A stretch of DNA of 64,000 bases from Ramazzottius varieornatus. Taxonomy: Eukaryota > Tardigrada > Eutardigrada > Parachela > Ramazzottiidae. A model generated the notes under the pieces. The model did not search any database, was not told the origin of the DNA, and saw only the letters and a program-made list of their open reading frames with translations. Shown in pieces: positions 38,782-49,114 of this stretch. Made by a program: the position numbers and the translations under genes. Every line of letters begins with the position of its first letter. The stretch's first letter is position 1. The stretch spans positions 213,231 to 277,230 of the forward strand of contig BDGG01000019.1 of NCBI GenBank assembly GCA_001949185.1, in the 5' to 3' direction.

Positions 38782-40348
38782 ATGAATAACACAACTGGTT
38801 GTATGTTCAGGTCGAATGATTCCAGTGTCCCCTGCACCGATGTCCACAATACTAACTCTAACTTGCTGATCCAAATCGGTGACCCTCAAGAGACCATACG
38901 GGCGTTCTTAACCATCCCGATAGCCTTGATCGGTTCCCTGGGGAGCTGCGGTTCACTATGGTCGATCTGGCATGATAGTCTCCACCAGAAGACCACGGCC
39001 AACCTGATGTTCGTAAACATGTCTATCGCCACTTTATTCTTATGCGGCATCCATAACTCCATGGCAATTTACACCATTCTGACACCCTTCGAAAACGACA
39101 TTTTCCGCTATCCCCAGAACGACGGACTGTGTCAGTTCGAGTCCTTCTTTTACTGGGTGTGCCTGTGTGCTTGCTCGAACAGTCATGTCGTGACAGCGTT
39201 GGACAGGGTGCACTCGGTTTACCGACTAGGGCACCGCAAAAATTCTTCGTGGTTCTTAGTCGGAGTGTCATGGGTTCTACCTGTCGTTATCTCGGCGTTT
39301 CCGCTCTTCCACCTGGGCGGCGTTTACGGGTTCGCCGACGCGGCCAGACGTTGTGCTTTTGTGAAGATGGACTCTAAAGCCTACAGGGTCGCTTACAAGT
39401 TTATCAGCGGCATCATTCCTCTCCTACTCATGGTACCGTGTTATATGGCCGTGTTCCACAAAGTCTACCTGTCGCAGCGGAGAGTGCAACAGTATCCCGT
39501 ACAAGGTAGAAAACCCTAAATTATGTTCTCATGCTCTGCCCGTTTATCTGAAGTTTACCAATTTAGTAACTGCTTGGCAAATGAATTCGCGCGGATCGTT
39601 TTTCCAAATAGCCCACGCACTCGGTCAATAACGATGATGACGTGTGCCACTTGAGACAACGATCTGGCTGGGATCATTCACTGAGGTTCTATTAAGTGAA
39701 AGATGTTAATACTGTAGCTGAAGTCTGCTTTTTGATTTTCAGTTATAGGGAGAAACCGGGTTGATACGAATATGCGACGTGCCCAAGACTATCGTCAACG
39801 AGTCCACCAAATGCGGACGGAGGTCCGTATGTCCAAAATTGCCGGTATTACCTGCCTAATTTTCATCCTGTGCTTCCTTCCGGCATCAATTTTTGGTATC
39901 GTTGCTGCGCCCATGTTGGCTCATTCGCAGTCTTCTACGTCCAAGTGGCTTCAATTACTGCAATGGTTTGGTACGTTAATTAAGGTGCCACCGATTACGC
40001 TCAGCACGCCAGGCCTAGGCGTGCCTCGGCCTGGGCGTAATCAATTTACGCAATCAACTTTGATTATGGCGAAATAATCTAGCCGGTATGAATTACTGAT
40101 ATTATCTGATTTTCGTCTTTTCATTGTCAGGTTGCGCCATTAGCCCAGTGGTATACCTCTTGTTGAACTCAACCTTGCGGCACCATGCCGGGACACAGTT
40201 CTCCAGCCTCTTCGGATGCGATAAAAAGCGCCAAAAGGCCGTAACCCGCTTCAGCCTGCAAAGTCTAGCTGGACCGAATATGAATCTTGAACCATCTCTC
40301 ACGGTATCTTCGCAAGAAAGACTTTTGAGCTTGATTCGGAAATACTGA
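38782..40348 (+). CDS. Orphan rhodopsin-like (class A) GPCR
   Basis: Three exons (38782-39505, 39743-39970, 40131-40348) give 389 residues. A glycosylatable N terminus (NNTT, NDSS) is followed by seven hydrophobic helices. TM1 is near residue 36 (FLTIPIALIGSLGS), TM3 ends in ALDRVHSVYRL (DRY replaced by DRV), TM6 is ITCLIFILCFLPASIFGIV and TM7 is GCAISPVVYLLLNS (NPxxY replaced by SPVVY). The third loop is long and basic. The C-terminal tail of about 55 residues is Ser- and Lys-rich. The C-W/F-L-P motif of TM6 is present as CFLP. I cannot assign a ligand. The protein is distantly like moody/Tre1/GPR84-type receptors. The intron before exon 3 contains a palindrome CACGCCAGGCCTAGGCGTG. Confidence 0.85.
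39585..39685. repeat. GGCGCACG palindromic element, degraded
   Basis: In GPCR intron 1: CCAAATAGCCCACGCACTCGG...GACGTGTGCCACTTGAGACAACGATCT. Confidence 0.75.
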
Positions 40349-40678
40349 AAGTTCCGAAAGCTCAAAGAGCAACGCGCCGAACAAGTAATTTCAGAGGTTT
40401 ATTTTGTACGCTGTACCCTTCACGTTCTTTTGGATCGAAGTTACGTTCGCGACCAAGCCTTGTATCGATCGCATTGCAAGGATGTGCAAACTTGAGACTC
40501 ATACTGCTGAAATGTTGACGCAGCTTTTTCCTCTGAGCTCAACATTCGGTTCCGCACATTCATGTAAATTTAGCATCGTTATGAATGGAAGGACTGTGCA
40601 TAGTTTAGACACTGTGTTGTGTGTACTACAGTTACAACCGGCGACTCAAAATAACATCATCAGCTGACTACGCAGATC
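40349..40678. other. Short intergenic interval
   Basis: 3' flank of the GPCR gene and 5' flank of the coiled-coil gene. Nothing else recognised. Confidence 0.5.
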
Positions 40679-41788
40679 ATGTCAAGCAGGAAGATCAGAT
40701 TTCCGCAAATTCCTGTCTTCAGAAAACTCAAACATCTGATTGAGATCGGCATTCTTCCGGATGAGGTAACGTGAAGGGTTTTCGAGACAGATGTCTGGAG
40801 GTACGGGAATGCAGTCCAGCCGATCACCCAGTGCTTTCTCAGCTCTGGATCTTCCCTTGATGTGTAATGCTTTTCCACTGTTTCGTGAGAAATGTGCAGC
40901 AATTGAGTCCACGGAGCATTACGGATCGGAGCAACGCGTTACCCTTCAGCAGGAACTGGCTGAGTTGGAAGAACAGAATGTGCAAGCGAACAGAGGCTTC
41001 GACGAGCAAGAAGAGAAGCTAAAGACGGAAGTTGCAAATTTAGAGAAATTGCTCAAGAGGATACCTGCCAAGAAAACTGCGGATGAGGAAAGATTGTCGA
41101 TTGCCGCCATGAAACGGCTGGTTGAAAGGTATGTTCATGAGAAACACCGGCACTCTCACTCTGTTCATGATCAGCAGACTCCGCTGTGATGAACGCGCAT
41201 ACAAATTTCCTTTCTTGTTTTAGAAAAAACAATCTAACGGATCTTTACAAGGAAAAACTGAGGAAGTACGGTGGTTATTACTACCGACGATGTCAACGTT
41301 TCTGTGCATTTTCACGTGCAATGTACTTCGACAGTTCAATTTATACCATACACATTCGCTGTTTCTGCAGGACTCGAGAGTTTCACGCAGTGCGAATGGA
41401 TAAGTGAGTATCATCGCGAAATTACAAGATTGTTCTAGCTGCCGGAAGCAGCTGCTCGTAAGCTTGCGAAAGAGCCTGGATCCGATCCTATTGAGGGGTT
41501 TTTTCAGGCAAGGAACTCAGACGATATTGCAGAAAGGCAGAGCTGTGAAGCTGGCTGCCGCGCTGGAGGACTTGCTCGATTGGGAACTTGCTCATTTCTA
41601 CTTGCCACAACAAGCACTGGACGCCATGCGAAATCGAAGTTTGTTCTGTTCTAGCGCCTGGAGGTTCTTCAGTTCGAACTCTAACTAAACAGGCGTCTGT
41701 TTTGCTTGCAGTGCAAACGGTTCAGAATCTGATTGCACAGTACGACAAGGGGACAGATCAGCTGAACAATACAGCAGTGTCGCTGTGA
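40679..41788 (+). CDS. Unrecognised coiled-coil protein
   Basis: A phase-consistent model joins 40679-40765, 40815-41128, 41224-41270, 41439-41457, 41508-41638 and 41712-41788 into 224 residues. The N terminus MSSRKIRFPQIPVFRKLKHL is basic. Residues about 65-135 form a heptad-rich coiled coil (QQELAELEEQNVQANRGFDE and onward). The C-terminal part has LQKGRAVKLAAALEDLLDWE and a second helical stretch VQNLIAQYDKGTDQLNN. Two introns are only 49-50 bp and one exon only 19 nt, so the middle is uncertain. A 33-nt exon (41371-41403) can also be included without changing frame. A kinetochore, augmin or BLOC-type subunit would look like this, but I cannot name it. It converges with cathepsin B. Confidence 0.55.
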
Positions 41789-42047
41789 CGTTACTGCAAA
41801 AACTGACGTCACACCAGCCAACATTGATTTCTTCATTTTCTCAGTTCTTCCTCTGTACAGAAACTGTTCGGGGAAAAATGGACCGCTGACTGAACACTAA
41901 CTTTAATTCGAAAGTCTTAAAAGCGGTTTTTAAATTCTTTTAACTGACTTCAACGACTCTGTAGCCTGCCCGTCTGTATTTTGTCCTGGTTGTTGAGAAA
42001 TTTGCGGAATTAATTTAATTTCGTCGGTATTGCGTGCGAGAGCAGTC

Positions 42048-43569
42048 TCAGAGGTCCGGTAAACCAGCAGTGATCGAACTTTCAATGCCACAGTGATTTG
42101 AACCTCGAAGAATGCGAAAGAAGCCAAGCTCGCCCCAGTGCGGATTCCACGAGTTTGCAGCCAGCCAGTAAGGTACACCATTTTCCTCTCCCCATCCCAG
42201 TAGTTTTACAGCATGTTGTCCCAAGCTCTCACCGCGCTGTTGCTGGTATACTCCTAGAAGCAAGCGAATAACCGTCATCACGTGCGTCAAAGAAACTGTA
42301 TGTGCATCTTTAGTACCAGAACGGTAGGTGTAAAAGTCGGCGAAGACATTGAAGGCTGCTACCACTGGTCCATGAATCATGATTTCCGCTTGGATCTTTT
42401 CCGCGCTCCTCCCAACCGAATATGCTTCCGCACCTAACAAACAAACTCACTCACTAACTCGGAAGTAGAATAACGATTATGTGACTCTGTTGTTGGTCTA
42501 ACATGTTTTTGTAGACCGAGTTTTGAACTTCGAACAGACTCGCCGGAAGCTAGCTTACCGAAATGGAGGTCGCTCTTGTACGAGCGACCGAATGAGCTGA
42601 TGCATTGTTTGGTGCAAGCAGGAAGTGGTTCGTCTTCGTCAGGACAGGGACCAAAGGGTCCAATAACGTGGTGCTCGCAAGTAGGAAGTGTATAAGGTCG
42701 ACAGCCCTCGTTGCTGTTGAAGTTTCCGCCACTAACTATTCCCGTGCTGACGTAATAGTCCCAGGCGGAATCCGGATAGCCTCCACCACACCTACAGACA
42801 GATACTCGTCTTGGTACCTTTACGGGCTTTAGTAAAATCGCCATTCTAAATACCCAGAGCCACAAGAGAAAGTACAGCAAGACAACAGGTCTTCAGCAGA
42901 GATGTGAGTCTGCTTGTTGCCGTTCGAAGCAATACAGATGCGATCAGTGGCGACTTCCGCTGTCGACAGTGCCTGCAGCAAATATTGCCAATATCTGTGG
43001 TGAATTTGGAGGATTGAAAAAGCTGGAGTTAGGTTACCCAACAGGAGCCGCAAGAACCCTGGTCACGAATCTCGCTAATGGATGGGCAGTTGGGCCATCT
43101 TGTCCTCGCGTCGAAAGACTTGGGTATATTCTTCACTCGAACTCGGTTCTTGAGCGAAGCTTCGGACGGCAGTGTGGCAGTGAGGTTGGAGCGAGGTAGC
43201 ACTCCCAACCGACGTTTGATATGCAATAGTTTGACATCGTCCAGATAACTGTTGCCCGCCTGCAAGAAATATGGTTTGTGTTTGCCAATAACATTGGCAG
43301 TCAAGAAACGTTGTTGATACTACAAGCAATGTAACGACAAACCTTCCATGTGGTGTTGAGCTTATTGATGTCACTGTAATAATGCGGCAGCTTAGTAGGC
43401 GAATATCTGGCCAGGTACGTATGGAGAATGCGTACCTGATTATCGGAGTGGAGACGGTCTTGAACAAGGAAGTGTTCTCCGTTTGGTAGTATCCTGCACT
43501 TCCAACGTTTGCAAATGTTGTGATAGAAAGTACGATCAGCTCGAGATAGATCAAGGCCGCTAGGAACAT
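42048..43569 (-). CDS. Cathepsin B-like cysteine protease
   Basis: Seven exons (43569-43436, 43406-43343, 43259-43038, 42972-42854, 42791-42559, 42433-42317, 42253-42048) give 364 residues (human cathepsin B 339). Order: signal peptide [19 protein letters not shown], a propeptide with [19 protein letters not shown] like the cathepsin B propeptide, and then the mature start [14 protein letters not shown]. The active-site Cys is in [10 protein letters not shown], the His in [11 protein letters not shown] and the Asn in [10 protein letters not shown]. The occluding loop is present, including the paired histidines in CEHHV, so dipeptidyl carboxypeptidase activity is expected. A lysosomal or gut protease. 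Catalytic residues are all kept. It differs from vertebrate forms in a longer occluding loop ([16 protein letters not shown]). Confidence 0.92.
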
Positions 43570-44441
43570 TATGTGTATAAACTCCCAACTTTTTCTTGTG
43601 CAGCCAGCTCGCCGAAGTCGACAGCACAAGAATTATGCGTTCTTTTGGTTGTACTCGTACCCCCGAACAGCAAACGCCGTTGACGACTAGAGTGCCTGCG
43701 CTGCTGGTCAACGAGCCGCTCTGTTAACGCTACTCTGTTGCGTCAATATATATTACGAGGTCAAAGAACAAACTACGTTATCGTTTATACCAACGAAGTT
43801 GAGGATGATCACAAGGTCGTGGCAATTATAAATGGAGAGACTCCAGAGAGGCAAACAAATCTGGCTTTCCGGGAAGACAGACATGCAGAAATTGCATGCA
43901 TTGAATAACTTTATAGGAACAAAATTATCGCCCTCTGCGCGACGAAAATCGCGCGAATCAGAGCCAAAGGTGAAAGGTGCCGGAATCGGGGGGGGCGGGG
44001 GGTCGAGGCCCTGGCGGTGTCTCCCCAGCTGCAGTACAAGCAAAGCCAACGTACAGTACACGCGCGACGAGAAAATATGGGCTAGTAGAAATCACGGGCC
44101 AGGCGGAAAAGACAGCAAAGTTTGAAATCCAACCTTAGAAAGTGACAGAAAGTACATTAGCGTAAATGAGTCGCCTGCGTACGTGCTTCCGTACATACCG
44201 CCGTAGCAAAAAGGCCTGATCCGTAACTTTTTACCGGCCCATAATTTCTCGTCGTTCGTGTTCTTCTTTCTGCACGACACAGTCAATACGGCAGATAAAA
44301 ATTTTCAGCTATTGTTCCCGCATGTTACTTGAGCTGCCTGGCTGACGAAGGGAATTCCGTAGACCACAGCCAACGTTTGCCGCAGCTTCGCGCAGCCGAG
44401 CATCGGCGTTTCTCGGCGAGCTTCTTTGCAGGAGAAACCTC
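43570..44441. other. Divergent interval cathepsin B / receptor kinase A
   Basis: Both genes start away from this 872-bp segment. A G-run (GGGGGGGCGGGGGG) lies at 43988-44001. No exon is seen. Confidence 0.45.
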
Positions 44442-47400
44442 ATGGCTGGCCACATCAATTGGATTGCGCTATTGGTTTTATTGCCACTGACCGGACAGAC
44501 GCGCAATGCAGATGACAGGGAAATCACTGACCTCCTGCACTCGTCAAACTTTTCGGTACGAGGCTGGTACGACCAAATGGAGAACGACGCATTCCTCGTG
44601 CGTCCAGACGTCGTGCGAGCAGACGCAATTGAATTAACGTGTTCGAAGGAGGTTTGGAAGAACACCACACCGAACATGACGCAAGAGGGCATAAATCTGG
44701 ATGCCGACTCCGATTTCAGTGCAACCTACGGATCTTTTGCGTTTCGAGCTCAGCTACCTGTCAAGGGTTACGGTAGTGCCGAATTCTCTCTAGTATCGAC
44801 GGACTGTCCTTTAACCAACTGCACCACCGCACTCAACGGAAGAACCACTGGGCTCCTTTTGTACGAGGACTCACCTAGGACCGTCGAAATAAAGGTGAAT
44901 TACCTCAACCCAAATATTCCCAGCCAGCTTTTGGCTCAGGCAGTGACGGTGGATCGACCAAACAGGACAATTTCGGGGTTTCACGTCTATGAAGTATCAT
45001 GGTCGCGGAACTTCGTGGCATGGTTTTTCGACGGCACCATGGTCGCAAACTTCACCAACCGGCTATTACTTCCGCGGACCCGACATTTTGCCCGGATCGA
45101 ACTATACTGCCTGAACAATACTATGAACCAGGCAGAGCGAGAAGAGACCACGTTAGCGGTGGACAAAATTACCTATCAGCGGATGCCTGATGGTAAGCCC
45201 TTATAATTCAGTTCTGACTCCGAGGCGACGTACACTGATGTTAATTAGGGCTAAACGCACTAAACAGGAGACGGCAAACAGCTTCACGACGATTGTCATC
45301 CCAAGTGGCGCAGTTTCCCTTGTTAGTCGCTGGAAACGTGCGCCGTACGAGATAACGACCATCCCAAGATTGTGAGCCGGCCTCCCACATATAATATACA
45401 GATTGTGAGCGAAAGCGCACTAGCACAATTCGATAAGCACAGGACCATCGTGACATCATGGGAACAATGTCGTCTCGCAGGCGCTGTATTAAAAGGGTCG
45501 CACAATGTGTACATATGACGACACGATGTTCCAGTGCGTATCAAATTGTGCTGGCGCGTTTTCGCTCGCAATCACTATACTATAAGTTCTTATTTCTCTG
45601 GTTTATTACAGATGAAGTTTGGAAAGACACACAACAGTCACTTTTTCCTGCGCCCGCAGTTACATGGAACGAAACGTCGGTGGGACCTGTCCGAGAAGTA
45701 TACTTGTTCGCCTATGACGACGATGTTGCGATGTACTTTGACGACATTCGAACTGTACCGGGATGCAACTGTAATAAGACTCTCGATGATTGGGTATTCA
45801 ATTTCGTTGGGGATGCCTGGCGCTACGTCAGCCAAGCGTACCGACTTTTGAATTTGACCACGGACCATCGCCTGCAGGCCTTGCTTTACGTTGGGAAAGG
45901 CGAAGGATGTCATTTCATGAGCCATCTCGGACGTTACTCTTACGTTCTGAACTGTGGAAGTAACGATAGCCGCGCCTGGGACGTGCAGACAGACTCTCCG
46001 GTGAAAGCTTCCCTCAGTCAGGCAATTACTAATTTGACTGTACTTGTTGCCGGAGGAGTTTATGGCAACCCCATGCTGTCTATCGATCAGTCCGGAATAG
46101 TACAGGGCATTGTGCAGTATGATCTGTTCCGGTCGTTGAACGAAGTGGACTTAGCTAGATCACTTTTGTCTTTGAAAATCAACAAGTTTCAGAATGCTCC
46201 TCGAAGTTACTCGTACTGGTTGCGCGACTGGTATCTGCCTGTTTACTCTGACCATGGTCAAGCCGCTGTTCTTCAGCGGGTTTTTACTCTTTTGGCGGAG
46301 CACTTCCCCACCATAACCGACAGAAGCGGCATGCGGAGGTATTCGCGCAACATGGCAAATCTGGCGGAACTGGTGCACTTCTGGAGCGGTGCGGCGAACG
46401 CCAGTCTACGGACTGTTGCAGGGAATGCTTTCGGCTGGTCAAAAACGGACGAAAAGGAACTGCTGCAAGCACAAAACGACTTTCCAGATATTCATTATGC
46501 AGACGACGAAAACTATTTGATGACGCAGGCCACTGTCTCGTTGGATCTCGTGGAATTTGCAACGCCGACACACAGTTCGACGCAATTTACGCAATTGAAT
46601 TTCACTCTTCTACAGAGTATCTTGATTCCCCTTGTTATTGTCACTACTGTTGGGACACTACTTGGTTTTTACTGTGCAAGAAGAAAGCGGAGCCAGGCAA
46701 AGGTTTTGGGCGCTAACCAGAAGGCGCCGAACAAGTACATTTCATCAGTACCGCTGTCGCACTTGAACCCCGACATTATCAAGCTCCTCGATGACGACAC
46801 CAAGAGGTTCCTTTTACCATCTCGCAACCTCCAAAAAATTAAGTGTGGAATGTCTACTACAGAATGTTGAAGGAGGTTGGTTACACATCAAAATAATCTC
46901 ACTATTCTATGTAAGTGTTTTATAGGTCCGGTCGTACTGGGAGAAGGTGAATTTGGGACGGTACATGTTGCCGTTGCCACCGGCCTCTACGGAACGGTTG
47001 GTTCCGTGTCAGTAGCTGCCAAAGTACTCATGCGACACGCCGGCGGCGAAATGGACAGTCTTATGGCCATGTTTGTGCACGAAGTTCGCGTCATGATTAG
47101 AGCCGGACAACATTTGAATCTGGTAAATGTGCTAGGTTTTACGCTTGACGGTAAGTGGACTCTTTTGACCAAACACAGTTACAGTTTCCGGGTGGTTAAA
47201 TTTCACCGTTCAAAATCGAACAATATTCCAGAAAATCCAACACTACTTGTCGAGCTGTGTGACATGGGCTCACTACTTGCAAATCTTCAGCAATGCCAAC
47301 GTGATCCTACGAAGTTTGTAAATTTGCTCGACAGTGGAGAAGACTGCAGCACCAGGACGGATGGCAGTGAAAAAATTCACTACGACCAAGCGCCCTCTGG

Positions 47401-48770
47401 GGGAAAGGTCTTGGGCGACGATGAGCGAGACAAATCGTGCAGTTTATCAACATCTGATCTCGTCAGCTTTGCATACCAAGTTAGCCGTGGAATGGAGCAC
47501 CTCAGCGCAAAGAACATTGTTCACAGGGATATTGCCTCCCGAAATATCCTACTGACGAAGAAAAAAGTCGCCAAAATATCAGACTTCGGTATGGCGCGCT
47601 GGTCTGAAACAGCTTATATGATGACGTCGGCAACCGCAGTGGTAAGTGACATCAATAGTCCTCCTCACGACGAGCTGTTTATGTCGCAAACGGTTGATCT
47701 AAAATTTGAGTTTGCTTGATCAACGGAAATTAGTCGTGAGTGAGGCAATATTGCGTTTTTCGAAAGTCTCGGAAATGTGCGAGTTTTACGGGGTAGGTTT
47801 GTAGGTAAACTTTGCCTCCTGACTAGGCTGAAGCTCATGGTTTTCTCTCTGGCTAGTCTCTGTCTGTCGATATTCCCGACACTAATAGGTATCAAGAAGC
47901 CCATACGTGAAACGGTATCTCGCAACGTGAAGCACTGTGCAGACAGAGATCAGCTGACAAATGAAAATTTGAAATTTTGAGTCAAGTGTGCAGAGAATAA
48001 TCCGTTTTCACTTTCAAGATAAGCTACTCGAGGGCTGCTTATCTTGAAAGCGAAACTTCGTAATCCGCTTTAAAACATCAACACAATCGACGGAGTTTTA
48101 CGGCCTGTCGTGAGGAGGACTAATGCTACAAATGTCGGAAATGCATCCCTTCCCGTGATCACGTGACGTGGGCTCCCGTTGGTCAATGGTGTAACACCAC
48201 GTGGCCACGGGAAGGGATGCATTTCTTGCAGTGCAGTCCATCAGAGGTTTCTCCAATAACCACATCGGAATCTTGAAACTGTCTATTTTAGAATTTGCCG
48301 ATAAGATGGATGTCACCCGAAACGATTGCATCCATGATATTCGACCAAAAGAGCGATGTATGGTCCTACGGTGTGTTGCTGTGGGAAATGTTCTCTCTAG
48401 GACAGATACCATACCCCAACGTTGCCGTTGCTGGAAGGGTCGAACAGTTTGGCCAATGGTTGTTGGCCGGTAATCGCCTGGATAGACCGCAATTCTGTCC
48501 AGATAACGTGTAAGTCCTGAGTCTTGAAGTTAAAACGGCCAGTATGACTTCAAGCAGGAAAAACCGATGCTATATATCTCGTGTAGGTTTGCCGAAATGG
48601 GAAAGTGCTGGAATAGAAATGCGGCTGATCGTCCAAGTTTTGCTGATTTGAGCGTTAATTTCGAAGGAATAATATCGACAGATGTTGCAGGATACTACAT
48701 GCATCTGAATGAGCCCTACGCACAGTTTACCAAAGAGCTCTTCAAGCCCGAAACATATGTATATCTTTAA
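44442..48770 (+). CDS. Receptor tyrosine kinase A with GH16-like ectodomain
   Basis: Six exons (44442-45192, 45612-46844, 46926-47150, 47232-47641, 48292-48509, 48587-48770) give about 1006 residues. Order: signal peptide (WIALLVLLPLTGQ); residues about 20-250 resemble a GH16/concanavalin-like fold (YGSFAFRAQLPVKGYGSAEF, FHVYEVSWSRNFVAWFFDG) but lack the catalytic ExDxxE; residues 255-560 are a second domain I cannot name ([45 protein letters not shown]); one membrane helix near 583-605; then a kinase with glycine loop LGEGEFGTV, lysine in VAAKVL, HRDIASRN, DFG and [15 protein letters not shown] kinase insert separates the lobes, as in PDGFR/VEGFR-like kinases. Many N-glycosylation sites. The donor after exon 2 (46845) is weak. 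Intron 4 (650 bp) is filled by inverted repeats. Confidence 0.85.
45290..45362. repeat. GGCGCACG palindromic element
   Basis: In receptor A intron 1: CCAAGTGGCGCAGTTTCCC...CGTGCGCCGTACGAGATAACGA. Confidence 0.75.
45402..45575. repeat. MITE-like inverted repeat in receptor A intron 1
   Basis: Arms about 40 bp long: ATTGTGAGCGAAAGCGCAC... and ...GCGCGTTTTCGCTCGCAATCAC, continuing through GCACAATT / AATTGTGC. Spacer about 95 bp. It lies entirely inside the intron. Confidence 0.8.
47657..48121. repeat. Inverted-repeat element in receptor A intron 4
   Basis: Perfect 15-bp ends AGTCCTCCTCACGAC / GTCGTGAGGAGGACT bracket 465 bp. Inside, CTTTCAAGATAAGC / GCTTATCTTGAAAG (about 48017-48053) forms a second hairpin. 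The segment is probably a non-autonomous transposon with another insertion inside it. Confidence 0.7.
48138..48225. repeat. 88-bp hairpin just downstream of the inverted-repeat element
   Basis: GAAATGCATCCCTTCCCGTG and CACGGGAAGGGATGCATTTC are perfect 20-bp complements with partial pairing (CACGTG regions) between. It lies in the same intron. Confidence 0.85.
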
Positions 48771-49114
48771 TTTTTGTTGAACTCGAAAGTTACGCGGTGG
48801 AAGAAAACACCGGCCTCGTGCGTGCAAGTCGCGTCTGTATCCTTGTCGGATTGACTGTTAGAAGTCGCCGTCGCATCGGTGACCGCCGTTGACGGAGGTA
48901 ACTTTTCCAGAGTTCTAGCCCAGACGACGTCAACCAGACAAGATGACAACGAGCTTCTTCTGTCAGAGTCGCAGACAACCATAAGATGAGAAACGTAGGT
49001 TGGGCAAAACACTAAGAGCTGGGAAATGAAGGTTGCAGCCACGGTAGCTGTCTGCAGTCTCAATGGTTCGCTGCCCTGTCAATCGGTTGGCTCTTCCCTG
49101 GCATGGTCGAAAGT
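48771..49114. other. Convergent 3' ends of receptors A and B
   Basis: The two receptor genes end tail to tail across 344 bp. Only 3' untranslated sequence is expected and no exon is seen. Confidence 0.6.

Noticed and set aside
44500-45190. Active GH16 glycosidase
   Set aside because: The strand that should carry ExDxxE has no such motif in either paralogue, so enzymatic activity is unlikely.
44442-48770. Assignment of receptor A to the FGFR or VEGFR family
   Set aside because: The kinase is similar to split RTK kinases, but the ectodomain has no Ig domains, so the family name would mislead.
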